Of a stretch of 64,000 nt of DNA, positions 22,461 through 31,211 are shown in pieces. The DNA comes from Aeromonas bestiarum (lineage in GTDB: Bacteria > Pseudomonadota > Gammaproteobacteria > Enterobacterales > Aeromonadaceae), in contig NZ_CDDA01000030.1 of assembly GCF_000819745.1 (NCBI RefSeq), positions 39,398 through 103,397 on the forward strand, read 5' to 3'. Below the pieces are notes generated by a model. That model searched no databases, had not been told where the DNA came from, and was given only the letters and a program-made list of their open reading frames with translations. The translations under genes and the position numbers were made by a program. How positions within the stretch are numbered: position 1 is the stretch's first letter; each line of letters begins with the position of its first letter.

Positions 22461-24077
22461 TTATTGCAACAGCAGGAAGCGACCGCTCAGCGGCGGCAAG
22501 TCCACCGTCACGCTGCTGCCGCCTATGGCCAGACTCTCGCCGCTCTGCAGATCCAGCAGGGCGTTGCCGCTGCGCAGCTTGCCGACCGGCAGGGCATAGC
22601 TCTGGGGCGTGCTTGAAACGTTGAGCAGGTAGACGATCTGCTCCGCCGCCGTCTGTTTGATGTCGCCATAGACGCTGCCATCGGCCACCAGCTTGACCCG
22701 CTCACCCTGATAGAGAGCGGGATGCTTGGCACGCAGGGCCAGCAGCTGGCTCAGCCACTGCTTGAGCTCGGCCTGCTCGCCGCTTGGCACGAAACCGGTG
22801 GCAACCGGCACCTTGCCGTCGCTGCGAGCCACGTGATCGTCACAGAGCCCCTGCGCCGCACAGTCGCCGCTCACCTGCGCCGCAAAGCCCAGCACCTCGT
22901 CGCCAAACTCCTCACCGTAGTAGAGGGTGATGGGGCCGGAGCGGGCCGCCAGGAAGCTGAAGGCCGCCTTGTGGCGCTGCCAGTAGTCCGCCGGATTGAA
23001 GTTGCCGCGCTCCAGCAGATCGCCGAAGCGCACCAGATCGTGGTTGCCCAGCATCAGGTTCGGCATGGCGTGATCCGGGTAGTTCTCCACCTTGTTCCAG
23101 CTGGCGTCGAGCACGCTGGCGCCCTGGCCGCCCTTGCCGGACTCCTCCACCGCCAGCGCCTGCACCAGGCCGTAACGCAGCGGGAAGTCGAACGCCGAGG
23201 AGAGCGCCGGGTTGTCGCTCGGGCCATAAGCCTCTGCCCGGATCTCGTCGGCCCCCTTCCACACCTCCCCCACCAGATAGCCGAGCGTGCCCCACTGCTG
23301 ACCGGCCGCCTTGCGTGCCGCGCTGGCCTGCTCGACCTCGCCACGAATGGCACGCCACTCGTCCAGCCCCAGCTGGTAGGCCTGATCGAGACGCCAGCCG
23401 TCGATGCCGTACTGCTCGACCCAGTAGCGGGCCACTTCTTTGAAGTAGGCCAGGCTCTGGGGCTGGCTGTAATCCACCAGCTGGCCCGGATAACCGGCAC
23501 CACCGCTCTTGAGGGCGGGCAGACGCCCCTCTGGCGAGGGCTTGCTCACCCCCACCTTGTTGACGTGACCGAACACGCCGTCGAGGAAGACGTAGAGGCC
23601 GCGCTGGTGTGCCGCCTCCACCAGTTTTTTGAGCTGGGCATTGCTGCCGAAGTTGGGATCCACGGTGAAGAAGTCGCAGGCGAAGTAGCCGGTGGCATCC
23701 AGTTTGTCATCCCCGCCCTGACCGGCGCAGGAGTCGAATACCGGGGTGAGCCAGATGGCGTTGACGTTGAGACTCTTGATGTGATCCAGACTGTCGATGA
23801 TCCCCTGCAGATCGCCGTTGTGCCGGGAGGGGCCGTAGCCGACGCCGTAGTTGGCGGCGCTGTCGCCATCGACGAAGGACTCCACCATCACCTGATAGGT
23901 GCGCAGGTTGCAGGCGGGCTGATCATTGCCGTAGCAGGCGCGGCTGGCGGTGGCAGGCGGCGGATTGACCACGGGGGGCTGGGGTTCGCTGCTGGATCCC
24001 CCGCCTCCGCTGCCGCAAGCCGTCAGTAACAGGGCGGCCCCGAGCAGGCCGCCATAGCGCAACGTTCCTTGTTTCAT
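22461..24077 (-). CDS. GH13 alpha-amylase, lipoprotein
   Basis: A 538-residue glycoside hydrolase of the alpha-amylase family. The N-terminus MKQGTLRYGG...LLLTAC is a lipoprotein signal with Cys21, followed by a Gly/Ser/Pro linker, so the enzyme is lipid-anchored. The barrel shows YQVMVESFVDGD at strand one, FLDGVFGHV, the nucleophile Asp231 in GWRLDQAY, the acid/base Glu271 in VGEVWKG and Asp347 in LGNHDLVRF. A C-terminal beta domain closes the protein. Only a weak ribosome site precedes 24077, but this start gives the lipobox. Paired Cys (ACYGNDQPAC, GDCAAQGLC) suggest disulphides. The substrate is probably maltodextrin or starch. It follows the copper receptor gene by 123 bases. Confidence 0.88.
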   Translation of the reverse strand: MKQGTLRYGGLLGAALLLTACGSGGGGSSSEPQPPVVNPPPATASRACYGNDQPACNLRTYQVMVESFVDGDSAANYGVGYGPSRHNGDLQGIIDSLDHIKSLNVNAIWLTPVFDSCAGQGGDDKLDATGYFACDFFTVDPNFGSNAQLKKLVEAAHQRGLYVFLDGVFGHVNKVGVSKPSPEGRLPALKSGGAGYPGQLVDYSQPQSLAYFKEVARYWVEQYGIDGWRLDQAYQLGLDEWRAIRGEVEQASAARKAAGQQWGTLGYLVGEVWKGADEIRAEAYGPSDNPALSSAFDFPLRYGLVQALAVEESGKGGQGASVLDASWNKVENYPDHAMPNLMLGNHDLVRFGDLLERGNFNPADYWQRHKAAFSFLAARSGPITLYYGEEFGDEVLGFAAQVSGDCAAQGLCDDHVARSDGKVPVATGFVPSGEQAELKQWLSQLLALRAKHPALYQGERVKLVADGSVYGDIKQTAAEQIVYLLNVSSTPQSYALPVGKLRSGNALLDLQSGESLAIGGSSVTVDLPPLSGRFLLLQ

Positions 24078-24200
24078 TGTTATGTTCCCGCTGTGGTGGT
24101 ATCGGCGCACAAGGCGCCACTCCGGGGCCATGATAGCGGCCCCGCCAGCACGGGTCTGTGACTGAAAACGTTACCCGGTTCAGTCGGTTGGCGCGTCTGC

Positions 24201-26168
24201 CTAGAGCACGCCGGCGGAGGCGAAACGGTAGTTGAGGGAGAGCCAGACGGCGCGACCCGGCTCAGGGATGCGACCGACCTGTTCATAGCCCAGCCCAGCC
24301 TGACTGGCGTGCACCGACTTGGAGAGGTGCTCGTAATAGAAGGTGTCGAACAGGTTGTCCACCCCGGCCGACAGCTGCCACCCCTCTGCAAACTGCCAGG
24401 CACCGCTCAGGTTCAGGGTGAAGAAGCCCGGCGTCTCCCCCTGATCCTGCCCGGCTACCGTGCCGGAGCCCACATCGACCCTGTCCTGCGCGGCCACGGC
24501 GCGGCCCAGCAGGGTAAAGTTCCACGCCTCGGCCGGCTGCCAGCCCAGCGCCAGCTTGCCATCGAGCGGCGGCATCTGGGCCAGCGGCTGGTTATCGCTC
24601 TGGTTTTCGCCATAGACCACCGCCAGGCCGCCATCGAGACGCCACTGCTCGGCAAACTGCCAGCGTCCTTCCAGCTCGCCGCCCCGGGTCCGGGCATCTA
24701 TGTTGCGCACCTTGTTCGACTTGTTGTTATAGAGCAGGTAGTCCTGGATGTCGGCGCTGAACAGGGAGAGGGTCAAGTCCAGCTCGCGACTGCGCAGGGC
24801 CAGCCCCGCATCCCACTGACGACTGCGCTCCGGGTTGAGGGTGAAGGGGACGCTGTCCTTGCTGCGCTCCCAGTAATCCGGTGCCCGCTTGGCCTGGCCC
24901 CAGGCCAGATAGCTCGACCAGGCCGGCGACCACTGGTATTCGTAGCGGCCAAAGCCGCTGTCCAGGGTCAGGGTATCGCTGTAAAGGGTTTGATCCCCCG
25001 CGCCATAACGGGTGGTCTCGACCCTGTCCTGCCGGTAGCCCCCCTTGTAGCCGTGGGCCCCCTGCTGGCGGCCCAGCTCGACAAAGCCCCCCTGCTGCTC
25101 GAAACGCAGGGTGCGCTGACGCGGCTGGCTGGCGTAATCCACCCCGCTGCGGGCCCTGTGCTGATCCCGGTTGGCATCGAGCCCGGCGGTCAGCAGCCAG
25201 TCGGCCGGCAGGGCCAGGTCGTTGGCCCAACGCCCGCCTGTGTTGCGCCGATCCGGGTTGGAGAGCATCTTCATGCCGCTGTTTTGTCGCAGGCTGAAGT
25301 TGTCCATGATGTGGTCTATGTCGTTGTCCCACAGGGTCAGCTCGCTGCGCTGCCAGTGGCTGCTGATCTGCTCCTGCCTGAGCTTGAGGCCGAAGGACTC
25401 CCGATCGAACATGGGGCCGTCCATGGTGCGATCCGCATAGGCGGCGCGGGCGTTGCTGCGCTCGGCGGTGAGTTCGAGCCAGGTGTGCTCCCCCGGCGTC
25501 CAGCCCAGCTGGGCTGTGCCGTTCTCCCGGCGATAGAAGGAGCGCACCCTGTCGCCGTGGCCATCTCGGTAGTCATCGCTGTCGGAGTGGGTGAACTGGC
25601 TGCGCAGATACCCCTCGGGCGCACCGACTGTGGCGTCCAGCATCTGGTCGTCGCGCCCGAAGCTGCCATAAAGCGCCGAGGCCTCGGCCTTGACGCCGGG
25701 GGCGGTGAACTCGGGTCTGTCCCGTTCGAACAGCACAGTGCCCGCCAGAGCCGCGCCCTGCTCGAGGGATTGCGGCCCCTTCAGCACCCGGATCCGGTCG
25801 AAGGATTGGGGAAACACATAGGCGGTGGGTGGATCCATGCGGCCGCCGCAGCCACCGGCCAGCATGCCGCCATCCATCTGCACGTTGAGGCGGGACATCC
25901 CCATACCCCGCAGCACGGGGTCGCCCCCCAGTCCGCCCTTGCGCACCATGCTCATGCCGGTGACGTTCTTCAGATAACCGGCGCCGTCGGCGGCAGGCAT
26001 GGGAGAGCCCGGTTTCTTGGGATCCAGGGTCACTTCTAGGGTGCTGGCGGGGCGGCTGGCGACCACCACCATGGGTTCCAGCTGCTGGACCTGCTCCTGA
26101 CCGGCGGCGCCGTGGCAGGCGAGACCGCCCACCAGCAGGGCCAGCGGGGTGCGCATATGACAAGCCAT
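24201..26168 (-). CDS. TonB-dependent copper receptor, OprC-like
   Basis: A 655-residue outer-membrane receptor. After a signal peptide (residues 1-22) comes a plug domain with GDPVLRGMGMSRLNVQMDGG and IRVLKGPQSL, then a 22-strand-type barrel. The plug carries Cys107-x3-Met111 in GGCGGRMDPPTAYVF, the CxxxM copper site known from Pseudomonas OprC. The protein ends YRF plus six residues, whereas most receptors end in the aromatic residue. AAGGA lies six bases before the start. A copper-type inverted repeat sits 50 bases upstream. It should import copper or copper complexes with TonB energy. Confidence 0.85.
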   Translation of the reverse strand: MACHMRTPLALLVGGLACHGAAGQEQVQQLEPMVVVASRPASTLEVTLDPKKPGSPMPAADGAGYLKNVTGMSMVRKGGLGGDPVLRGMGMSRLNVQMDGGMLAGGCGGRMDPPTAYVFPQSFDRIRVLKGPQSLEQGAALAGTVLFERDRPEFTAPGVKAEASALYGSFGRDDQMLDATVGAPEGYLRSQFTHSDSDDYRDGHGDRVRSFYRRENGTAQLGWTPGEHTWLELTAERSNARAAYADRTMDGPMFDRESFGLKLRQEQISSHWQRSELTLWDNDIDHIMDNFSLRQNSGMKMLSNPDRRNTGGRWANDLALPADWLLTAGLDANRDQHRARSGVDYASQPRQRTLRFEQQGGFVELGRQQGAHGYKGGYRQDRVETTRYGAGDQTLYSDTLTLDSGFGRYEYQWSPAWSSYLAWGQAKRAPDYWERSKDSVPFTLNPERSRQWDAGLALRSRELDLTLSLFSADIQDYLLYNNKSNKVRNIDARTRGGELEGRWQFAEQWRLDGGLAVVYGENQSDNQPLAQMPPLDGKLALGWQPAEAWNFTLLGRAVAAQDRVDVGSGTVAGQDQGETPGFFTLNLSGAWQFAEGWQLSAGVDNLFDTFYYEHLSKSVHASQAGLGYEQVGRIPEPGRAVWLSLNYRFASAGVL

Positions 26169-26217
26169 GTTTATTCCTTATCTCTTTGTTTATTTTGTTT
26201 TTCTTATCTCACCCAAC

Positions 26218-26242
26218 AAACCTTTCAGCTGGGGAAAGGTTT
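26218..26242. promoter_or_regulatory. Perfect 9-bp dyad resembling a CueR-type operator
   Basis: AAACCTTTC-AGCTGGG-GAAAGGTTT. The inner ACCTTTC-N7-GAAAGGT resembles the CueR site ACCTTCC-N7-GGAAGGT in arm sequence and spacer length. It lies 50 bases before the copper receptor start. I could not identify a clear -35/-10 pair around it. Confidence 0.5.
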
Positions 26243-26254
26243 GCCATCCGGCCA

Positions 26255-26288
26255 CAAAAAAGGCCTGCGGCGGGAGGCGGCAAGCCTT
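26255..26288 (-). terminator. Intrinsic terminator of the DUF2442 gene
   Basis: On the minus strand, AAGGCTTGC and GCAGGCCTT form a 9-bp stem with one G-U pair and an 11-base loop, followed by six T. Confidence 0.7.
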
Positions 26289-26413
26289 GACGGGCAAAGC
26301 TGGAAGAGTGGTTGGCAAAATGTTGCGCAGGTTTTACCCAAATTGGGTAGAGAAGGCAAATGAACAAACATTCCAGTTACAGGAATCTGGGGATGGCTCA
26401 CAAAAACAGGGGG

Positions 26414-26671
26414 TTAACTGAAAGCCTCCCGCTCGTTGATGGGCCTGATCAGGTGATAGACCTCATGGGCCGACAGGGTGCAGCCGGCAGGCCACTCCAG
26501 CTGGTGGTGACGATTGATGAAGACCCGGGCGCAACGCCGCTCCGAATCCAGCGCCGCAAACAGGGGCTGCGCGCGCCAGGGGGTCAGGTCCAGCGCCCCC
26601 GTGGTGCCGTCGGAGAGCACCACGAACAGGCGCCATCCCTGCAAATATTCCACATCGATAAAGACCGGCAT
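26414..26671 (-). CDS. DUF2442-domain protein
   Basis: An 85-residue protein matching the DUF2442 pattern: VEYLQGWRLFVVLSDGTTGALDLTPW, a central loop, LEWPAGCTLSAHEVYHLI. DUF2442 proteins are small, of unknown function, sometimes associated with addiction-type or HTH genes, but no such partner is adjacent. GGAG lies eight bases before the start. The gene has its own terminator and stands alone upstream of the copper receptor on the same strand. Confidence 0.75.
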   Translation of the reverse strand: MPVFIDVEYLQGWRLFVVLSDGTTGALDLTPWRAQPLFAALDSERRCARVFINRHHQLEWPAGCTLSAHEVYHLIRPINEREAFS

Positions 26672-26930
26672 CCCTTCGGCTCCGATTGAGAAAATTCGGC
26701 GTCATTATAGGGAGGCGGCCTACATGACTTTGCAAGGGGGATCACAGTTTCCTCAGCCGTTTATGCTGTCTTGGATCCCTGCGCGCCCTCACATAAAAAT
26801 CATAAATCGTGCCAAAACATCCTTTTAAACGGCACCTACACGCAACCTTTCCCCGGACCCGCTGTCATAACCCTGCAATATAAAAACAATGTGCCCGAGG
26901 ACGGGTGCAAACAGGCTTGTAGGAACAACA

Positions 26931-28895
26931 ATGACAACTATCAGACAATGGCTGGGACCGTTTTGGCCCATCGCCGTTTTTTCATTGATCGCGCTCGTCT
27001 CTCTCTCCGTCAGCCGACTCGGCCTCGGCTTCTGGCAACTGGAACGGGTCGACGCCGTCGCCGGCTGGCAGGAGATGCTGCTGCAAGGGCTGCGGGTCGA
27101 TTTCGCCACCCTCTGCTGGCTGTGGGGCGTGCCCGCCATGCTGACCCTGCTGCTGGCGGGGCCCCACCCGATCGGTCGGGCCTGGCTGCAGATCATCCGG
27201 GTCTGGCTGACCCTGGGACTCTGGCTGATGCTCTTCCTGGAGATCTCCACCCCCTCCTTCGTGACCGAATACGGGGTCAGGCCCAACCGCCTCTATGTGG
27301 AGTACCTCATCTATCCGAAGGAGGTGCTCTCCATGCTGTGGGCCGGCCGCAAGGGAGAGCTGCTGGCCGCCGTGCTGTTCAGCCTGCTGACCCTGGGCGG
27401 TGGCTGGTGGCTGAGCGGGCGCCTGCTGCGCGATCTCACCTTCCCGCGCTGGTACTGGCGACCCGCCTTCGCCCTGCTCATTCTGGCCATAGGCTTTCTC
27501 GGCGCCCGTTCCAGCCTGGGCCATCGCGCCCTGAACCCGGCCATGGTGGCGTTTGCCAGCGATCCCCTGATCAATGCGCTGACCGTCAACTCCTCCTACT
27601 CCCTCTTCTTCGCCATCAAGCAGATGGGGGCCGAAGAGGATGCCAGCCAGTTCTACGGCAAGCTGCCCCAGGCGCGCATCCTGGAGCTCATTCGCCAGGA
27701 GAGTGGCCGCGAGCCCCACGAATTCAGCTCTGAAACCTTGCCCAGCCAGACCTTCAACGAAGCCAGCTATATCGGCAAGCCGAAGAACCTGGTGATCCTG
27801 CTGCAGGAGAGCCTGGGCGCCCAGTTCGTCGGCTCCCTCGGCGGCCTGCCGCTCACCCCCAATCTGGATGCACTCTCGCAGCAGGGCTGGGCCTTCGAGC
27901 AGCTCTACGCCACCGGCACCCGCTCGGTGCGCGGCATAGAAGCCGTGCTGACCGGCTTCACCCCCACCCCGGCCCAGGCCGTGGTCAAGCTTGGCAAGAG
28001 CCAGACCAACTTCTTCACCATCGCGGATCTGCTCAAACAGCGGGGCTACGACACCAGCTTCATCTATGGTGGCGAGAGTCACTTCGACAACATGCGCAGC
28101 TTCTTCCTCGGCAACGGCTTCACCACCATAGTCGAGCAGAAGGACTTCAAGAATCCGGTGTTCAAGGGATCCTGGGGTGCCTCGGACGAGGATCTGATGG
28201 CCAAGGCGGACGAAACCTTCAAGGCGCTGCACAAGGAGGGCAAACCCTTCTTCAGCCTGGTGTTCAGCTCCAGCAACCACGATCCGTTCGAATTCCCGGA
28301 CAATCGCATCGCCCTCTATGAGCAGCCCAAGCAGACCCGCAACAACGCGGCCAAGTACGCCGACTACGCCATCGGTGAGTTCTTCAAGAAGGCGAAGCAG
28401 TCGGACTACTGGAAGGACACCCTGTTCCTGGTCATCGCCGATCACGACAGCCGGGTCGGCGGTGCCAGCCTGGTGCCCATCCCCCGCTTCCACATTCCCG
28501 GCGTCATCGTCGGTGACGGCATAGCGCCGAAGCAGGATCCCCGTATCGTCAGCCAGATCGACATGGCGCCGACCCTGCTCTCCCTGATGGGGATAAGCGC
28601 CGATTACCCCATGCTGGGCAAGGATCTGACCCGGATGCCCGCCGACTGGCCGGGGCGCGCCATCATGCAGTACGACAAGAACTTCGCCCTGATGCGGGGC
28701 AAGGACGTGGTGATACTGCAACCCGAGCGCCCGGCGGAAGGCTTCATCTACGAGGATGCCACCGAAACCCTCACCCCAGCGGCGCAGCCGGATGCCATGA
28801 AGGATGCCACGCTCGGGCTGGCGCTGTGGGGCAGCCTGGCTTATCAGAAAGGGCTCTACCAGACGGCGCCGGATACCCAGACTGCGCTGAACTGA
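26931..28895 (+). CDS. LTA-synthase-family phosphoglycerol transferase (OpgB-like)
   Basis: A 654-residue inner-membrane enzyme. Residues 1-230 have about five membrane segments; from about 290 a periplasmic alkaline-phosphatase-fold domain follows, with NLVILLQESLGAQFVG (metal Glu), TGTRSVRGIEAVLTG (catalytic Thr/Ser region), YGGESHFDNM, SSNHDPFEFP and VIADHDSR (metal ligands). Gram-negative members transfer phosphoglycerol or phosphoethanolamine from lipids to periplasmic glucans or other glycans. The acceptor here cannot be read. AGGA lies six bases before the start at 26931. A 16-bp terminator follows. Confidence 0.85.
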   Translation: MTTIRQWLGPFWPIAVFSLIALVSLSVSRLGLGFWQLERVDAVAGWQEMLLQGLRVDFATLCWLWGVPAMLTLLLAGPHPIGRAWLQIIRVWLTLGLWLMLFLEISTPSFVTEYGVRPNRLYVEYLIYPKEVLSMLWAGRKGELLAAVLFSLLTLGGGWWLSGRLLRDLTFPRWYWRPAFALLILAIGFLGARSSLGHRALNPAMVAFASDPLINALTVNSSYSLFFAIKQMGAEEDASQFYGKLPQARILELIRQESGREPHEFSSETLPSQTFNEASYIGKPKNLVILLQESLGAQFVGSLGGLPLTPNLDALSQQGWAFEQLYATGTRSVRGIEAVLTGFTPTPAQAVVKLGKSQTNFFTIADLLKQRGYDTSFIYGGESHFDNMRSFFLGNGFTTIVEQKDFKNPVFKGSWGASDEDLMAKADETFKALHKEGKPFFSLVFSSSNHDPFEFPDNRIALYEQPKQTRNNAAKYADYAIGEFFKKAKQSDYWKDTLFLVIADHDSRVGGASLVPIPRFHIPGVIVGDGIAPKQDPRIVSQIDMAPTLLSLMGISADYPMLGKDLTRMPADWPGRAIMQYDKNFALMRGKDVVILQPERPAEGFIYEDATETLTPAAQPDAMKDATLGLALWGSLAYQKGLYQTAPDTQTALN

Positions 28896-28909
28896 GTCCG
28901 CCGCCGCAA

Positions 28910-28945
28910 CAACATAAAACCCGCCGATTGGCGGGTTTTATGTTG
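28910..28945. terminator. Strong bidirectional terminator
   Basis: CAACATAAAACCCGCC-GATT-GGCGGGTTTTATGTTG, a 16-bp perfect stem between converging genes, with T-rich arms on both strands. Confidence 0.9.
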
Positions 28946-28959
28946 GGCGCAACACGGGA

Positions 28960-29430
28960 TCAGGTGTTGAGGAAACAGGGCAGCGAGCGGCTGAACCTGT
29001 GTTCGAATACCAGCGAGGTCTCGAGGTGCACCACCTCCTCCCGGGAGGTGAAGTGATCGAACACAAAGTTGCGCAGGTGCTCGGTATCGGCGACGCAGAG
29101 GTGCACCAGGAAATCATCCTTGCCACCCATGTGAAACAGGCTGATCACCTCGGGCAGCGCCAGTATGGCGTCGCGGAAGGCATCGATGATCTGGCGGCTG
29201 TGACGCGCCAGCTGCAGCGAGACCATGGCCTGGATATGGCCACCGAGCGCCTGGTGATCCACTTCGCAATGGGCGCCCTTGAGCACCCCGTCCTGTTGCA
29301 GCTTGCGCACCCGCTCCAGGCAGGTGGACGGCGCCACGCCGACCAGGGCAGCCAGATCCTTGTTGGTCATGCCCGCATCGCGAAACAGATGGGCCAGGAT
29401 ATCCAAATCCAGTTGATCCAGGTTTCTCAT
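28960..29430 (-). CDS. Lrp/AsnC-family transcriptional regulator
   Basis: A 156-residue regulator. Residues 4-60 form the winged helix, with DLDILAHLFRDAGMTNKDLA and VAPSTCLERVRKLQQDGVL as the recognition helix. Residues 70-145 form the ligand-binding RAM domain (GHIQAMVSLQLAR, GGKDDFLVHLCVAD). It resembles amino-acid-responsive single-target regulators of the Lrp group rather than global Lrp. AAGGAG lies six bases before the start. The nearest divergent gene is the phosphatase at 29588, which may be its target; that is inference. Confidence 0.88.
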   Translation of the reverse strand: MRNLDQLDLDILAHLFRDAGMTNKDLAALVGVAPSTCLERVRKLQQDGVLKGAHCEVDHQALGGHIQAMVSLQLARHSRQIIDAFRDAILALPEVISLFHMGGKDDFLVHLCVADTEHLRNFVFDHFTSREEVVHLETSLVFEHRFSRSLPCFLNT

Positions 29431-29587
29431 CTTAACTCCTTGAACCGATCAATTTTTTAGACTCTGCCCGTAAACCGGGCCGAACACAACGCAGATTGAC
29501 ATCGGGGCCGCGCCCCCTATGCTTTGGCGCACTCAGAAACCGGCCATGCCGGCTCGCCTCGCCCTTGCTGGCCTCATAAGGACCTTT

Positions 29588-30106
29588 ATGCACCCGTCTC
29601 ACCCCTTCTGGAGCCAGGAAGTACCCCGCGTCGATGGCCAGCTGCTGCTGACCCCCTGCCCCGGCACCCAGCAGGTGGCACTGCCACTGGCACTGGATCA
29701 GCTCAGGCTGGCGGGAGCCCACGGCGTGCTGACCCTGATGACGGAGGCCGAACTGGCCCGGCTCGCACTGAGCCAGCTTGGCCCGCAGGTCGAGGCGAGC
29801 GGCATGCGCTGGTTCCACCTGCCCATCGAAGACGATCAGGCCCCCGATGCCACCTTCGAACAGGCCTGGCAACAGGCTCTGCCGCAACTGACCGGCCTGC
29901 TGCGCGAGGGCAAACACCTGGTCATCCACTGCAAGGGGGGCAGCGGCCGCACCGGTCTGGTCGCGGCCGCACTGCTTGTCTCCCTCGGCCAGCCACAGCA
30001 GGAGGCCATGGCCGCCATCCGGGCCCACAGGCCCAAGGCCTTCATCCTGGCGGTGCATCGCCAGTGGCTCGACGCCCTGACCGCACGACGGGAACAGGCC
30101 GACTGA
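29588..30106 (+). CDS. Dual-specificity/tyrosine phosphatase-like protein
   Basis: A 172-residue cytoplasmic phosphatase. The P-loop HCKGGSGRTG gives Cys115 as nucleophile and Arg121 as phosphate ligand (HCx5R); a general-acid Asp is probably in LPIEDDQAP. The pattern resembles small CDKN3-type phosphatases found in bacteria. The natural substrate is unknown. AAGGA lies five bases before the ATG at 29588; an in-frame start 69 bases upstream has no such site. The gene lies divergent to the Lrp-type gene and converges with metA. Confidence 0.8.
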   Translation: MHPSHPFWSQEVPRVDGQLLLTPCPGTQQVALPLALDQLRLAGAHGVLTLMTEAELARLALSQLGPQVEASGMRWFHLPIEDDQAPDATFEQAWQQALPQLTGLLREGKHLVIHCKGGSGRTGLVAAALLVSLGQPQQEAMAAIRAHRPKAFILAVHRQWLDALTARREQAD

Positions 30107-30123
30107 GCCCGCCACTCTGATCC

Positions 30124-31068
30124 TTACTTGGGCTGCTGGTAGGTAAACACCTTGCCTATGTCCTCCACCCGATAGCTGGTGAGCTGATAGACGTAGTAGT
30201 TGAGCCAGTTGGAGAACAGCAGGTGGCCGTGACTGCGCCAGCTGGCGCGCGGGGTCTGGCCGGGATCGTTGGCCGGGTAATAGTTGACCGGGATGACGGG
30301 CTCGAGCCCGGCCGCCAGATCCCGCCGGTACTCCCCATCCAGAGTCAGGACATCATATTCAGGGTGGCCGGTGACGAACACCTGGCGGCAATCCTTGGTC
30401 GCCGCCAGATAGACACCGGCTTCCTCCGACTCGGCAAAGATCTGCAGGTCGGTGTGGGCGCGGATAAGATCCCCATCAAACGCCGCATAGCGGGAGTGGG
30501 GCGCCACGAATTCATCGTCGAAGCCGCGCAGCAACGGCTCGTGCTCATCCAGCCTGTGATGGCGATAGATGCCGGAGAGCTTCTCGCCGTGGGTCTGTTT
30601 TTCCATGCCATACAAGGCTTTCAGCGCCGCCTGCACCGCCCAGCAGAGAAACAGGGTCGAGGTCACGTGCTGATGGGACCACTCTATGATCTCGACGATG
30701 CGCGGCCAGTAGACCACCTCCTCGAACTCCACCAGCCCGAGCGGCGCCCCCGTGATGATCATGCCGTCGTAGTTGTTGGCCCGCACCTGTTCGAAGTCGT
30801 GATAGAAGTTCTCCAGGTGCGCCTGGGGCGTGTTCTTCGACTCCCGATCGTCGATGCGCAGCAGATCCACGTCCACCTGTAACGGCGAGTTGGAGAGCAT
30901 CCGCATCAGCTGGATCTCGGTTTCAATCTTCTTGGGCATCAGGTTGAGGATCAACACCCGCAACGGGCGTATGTTCTGGGTGACGGCCCTGGATTCCGTC
31001 ATCACGAAGATGTTCTCCTGCCCCAGCACTTCGGCGGCGGGTAACTGATCCGGGATCTTGATCGGCAT
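30124..31068 (-). CDS. metA: Homoserine O-succinyltransferase (or acetyltransferase)
   Basis: A 314-residue cytosolic enzyme of the first methionine-specific step. The start [21 protein letters not shown] is the MetA signature. The nucleophile is Cys142 in [15 protein letters not shown], at the E. coli position; the catalytic His and Glu lie in VTGHPEYD. Whether it uses succinyl- or acetyl-CoA cannot be settled by eye; the nearby MetY would prefer the acetyl product. A MetJ-type operator sits upstream. It converges with the phosphatase gene, with only 17 bases between stops. Confidence 0.95.
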   Translation of the reverse strand: MPIKIPDQLPAAEVLGQENIFVMTESRAVTQNIRPLRVLILNLMPKKIETEIQLMRMLSNSPLQVDVDLLRIDDRESKNTPQAHLENFYHDFEQVRANNYDGMIITGAPLGLVEFEEVVYWPRIVEIIEWSHQHVTSTLFLCWAVQAALKALYGMEKQTHGEKLSGIYRHHRLDEHEPLLRGFDDEFVAPHSRYAAFDGDLIRAHTDLQIFAESEEAGVYLAATKDCRQVFVTGHPEYDVLTLDGEYRRDLAAGLEPVIPVNYYPANDPGQTPRASWRSHGHLLFSNWLNYYVYQLTSYRVEDIGKVFTYQQPK

Positions 31069-31094
31069 GCTTACTCCCTGTACTGCATCGGTAA

Positions 31095-31110
31095 ATATGT
31101 CTGGACATCC
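31095..31110. promoter_or_regulatory. MetJ operator upstream of metA
   Basis: On the minus strand GGATGTCC followed by AGACATAT: two met boxes (5/8 and 6/8 to AGACGTCT). The arrangement CTGGATGTC resembles the E. coli metA operator. It is 27 bases before the start codon. Confidence 0.55.
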
Positions 31111-31211
31111 AGAAGCCTATAATAAAGCGTCTACCCTGTCATCAGATACCTTTTGTATTCACCTCCGCCTTTGACTAGCATACGGCTCATGTGTCTCTCG
31201 CAGCCAAGACA

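Noticed and set aside
24160-24176. LacI-type operator-like GAAAACGTTACC before the amylase gene
   Set aside because: Only the central AACGTT is symmetric; too weak to list as an operator without a regulator nearby.
26982-28721. Very long antisense frames, for example opposite the phosphoglycerol transferase, collagenase (1265-2896) and cyaA (49474-51774)
   Set aside because: They lie wholly opposite genes with clear domain motifs and have the Gly/Ala/Gln/His-rich composition typical of GC-rich shadows.
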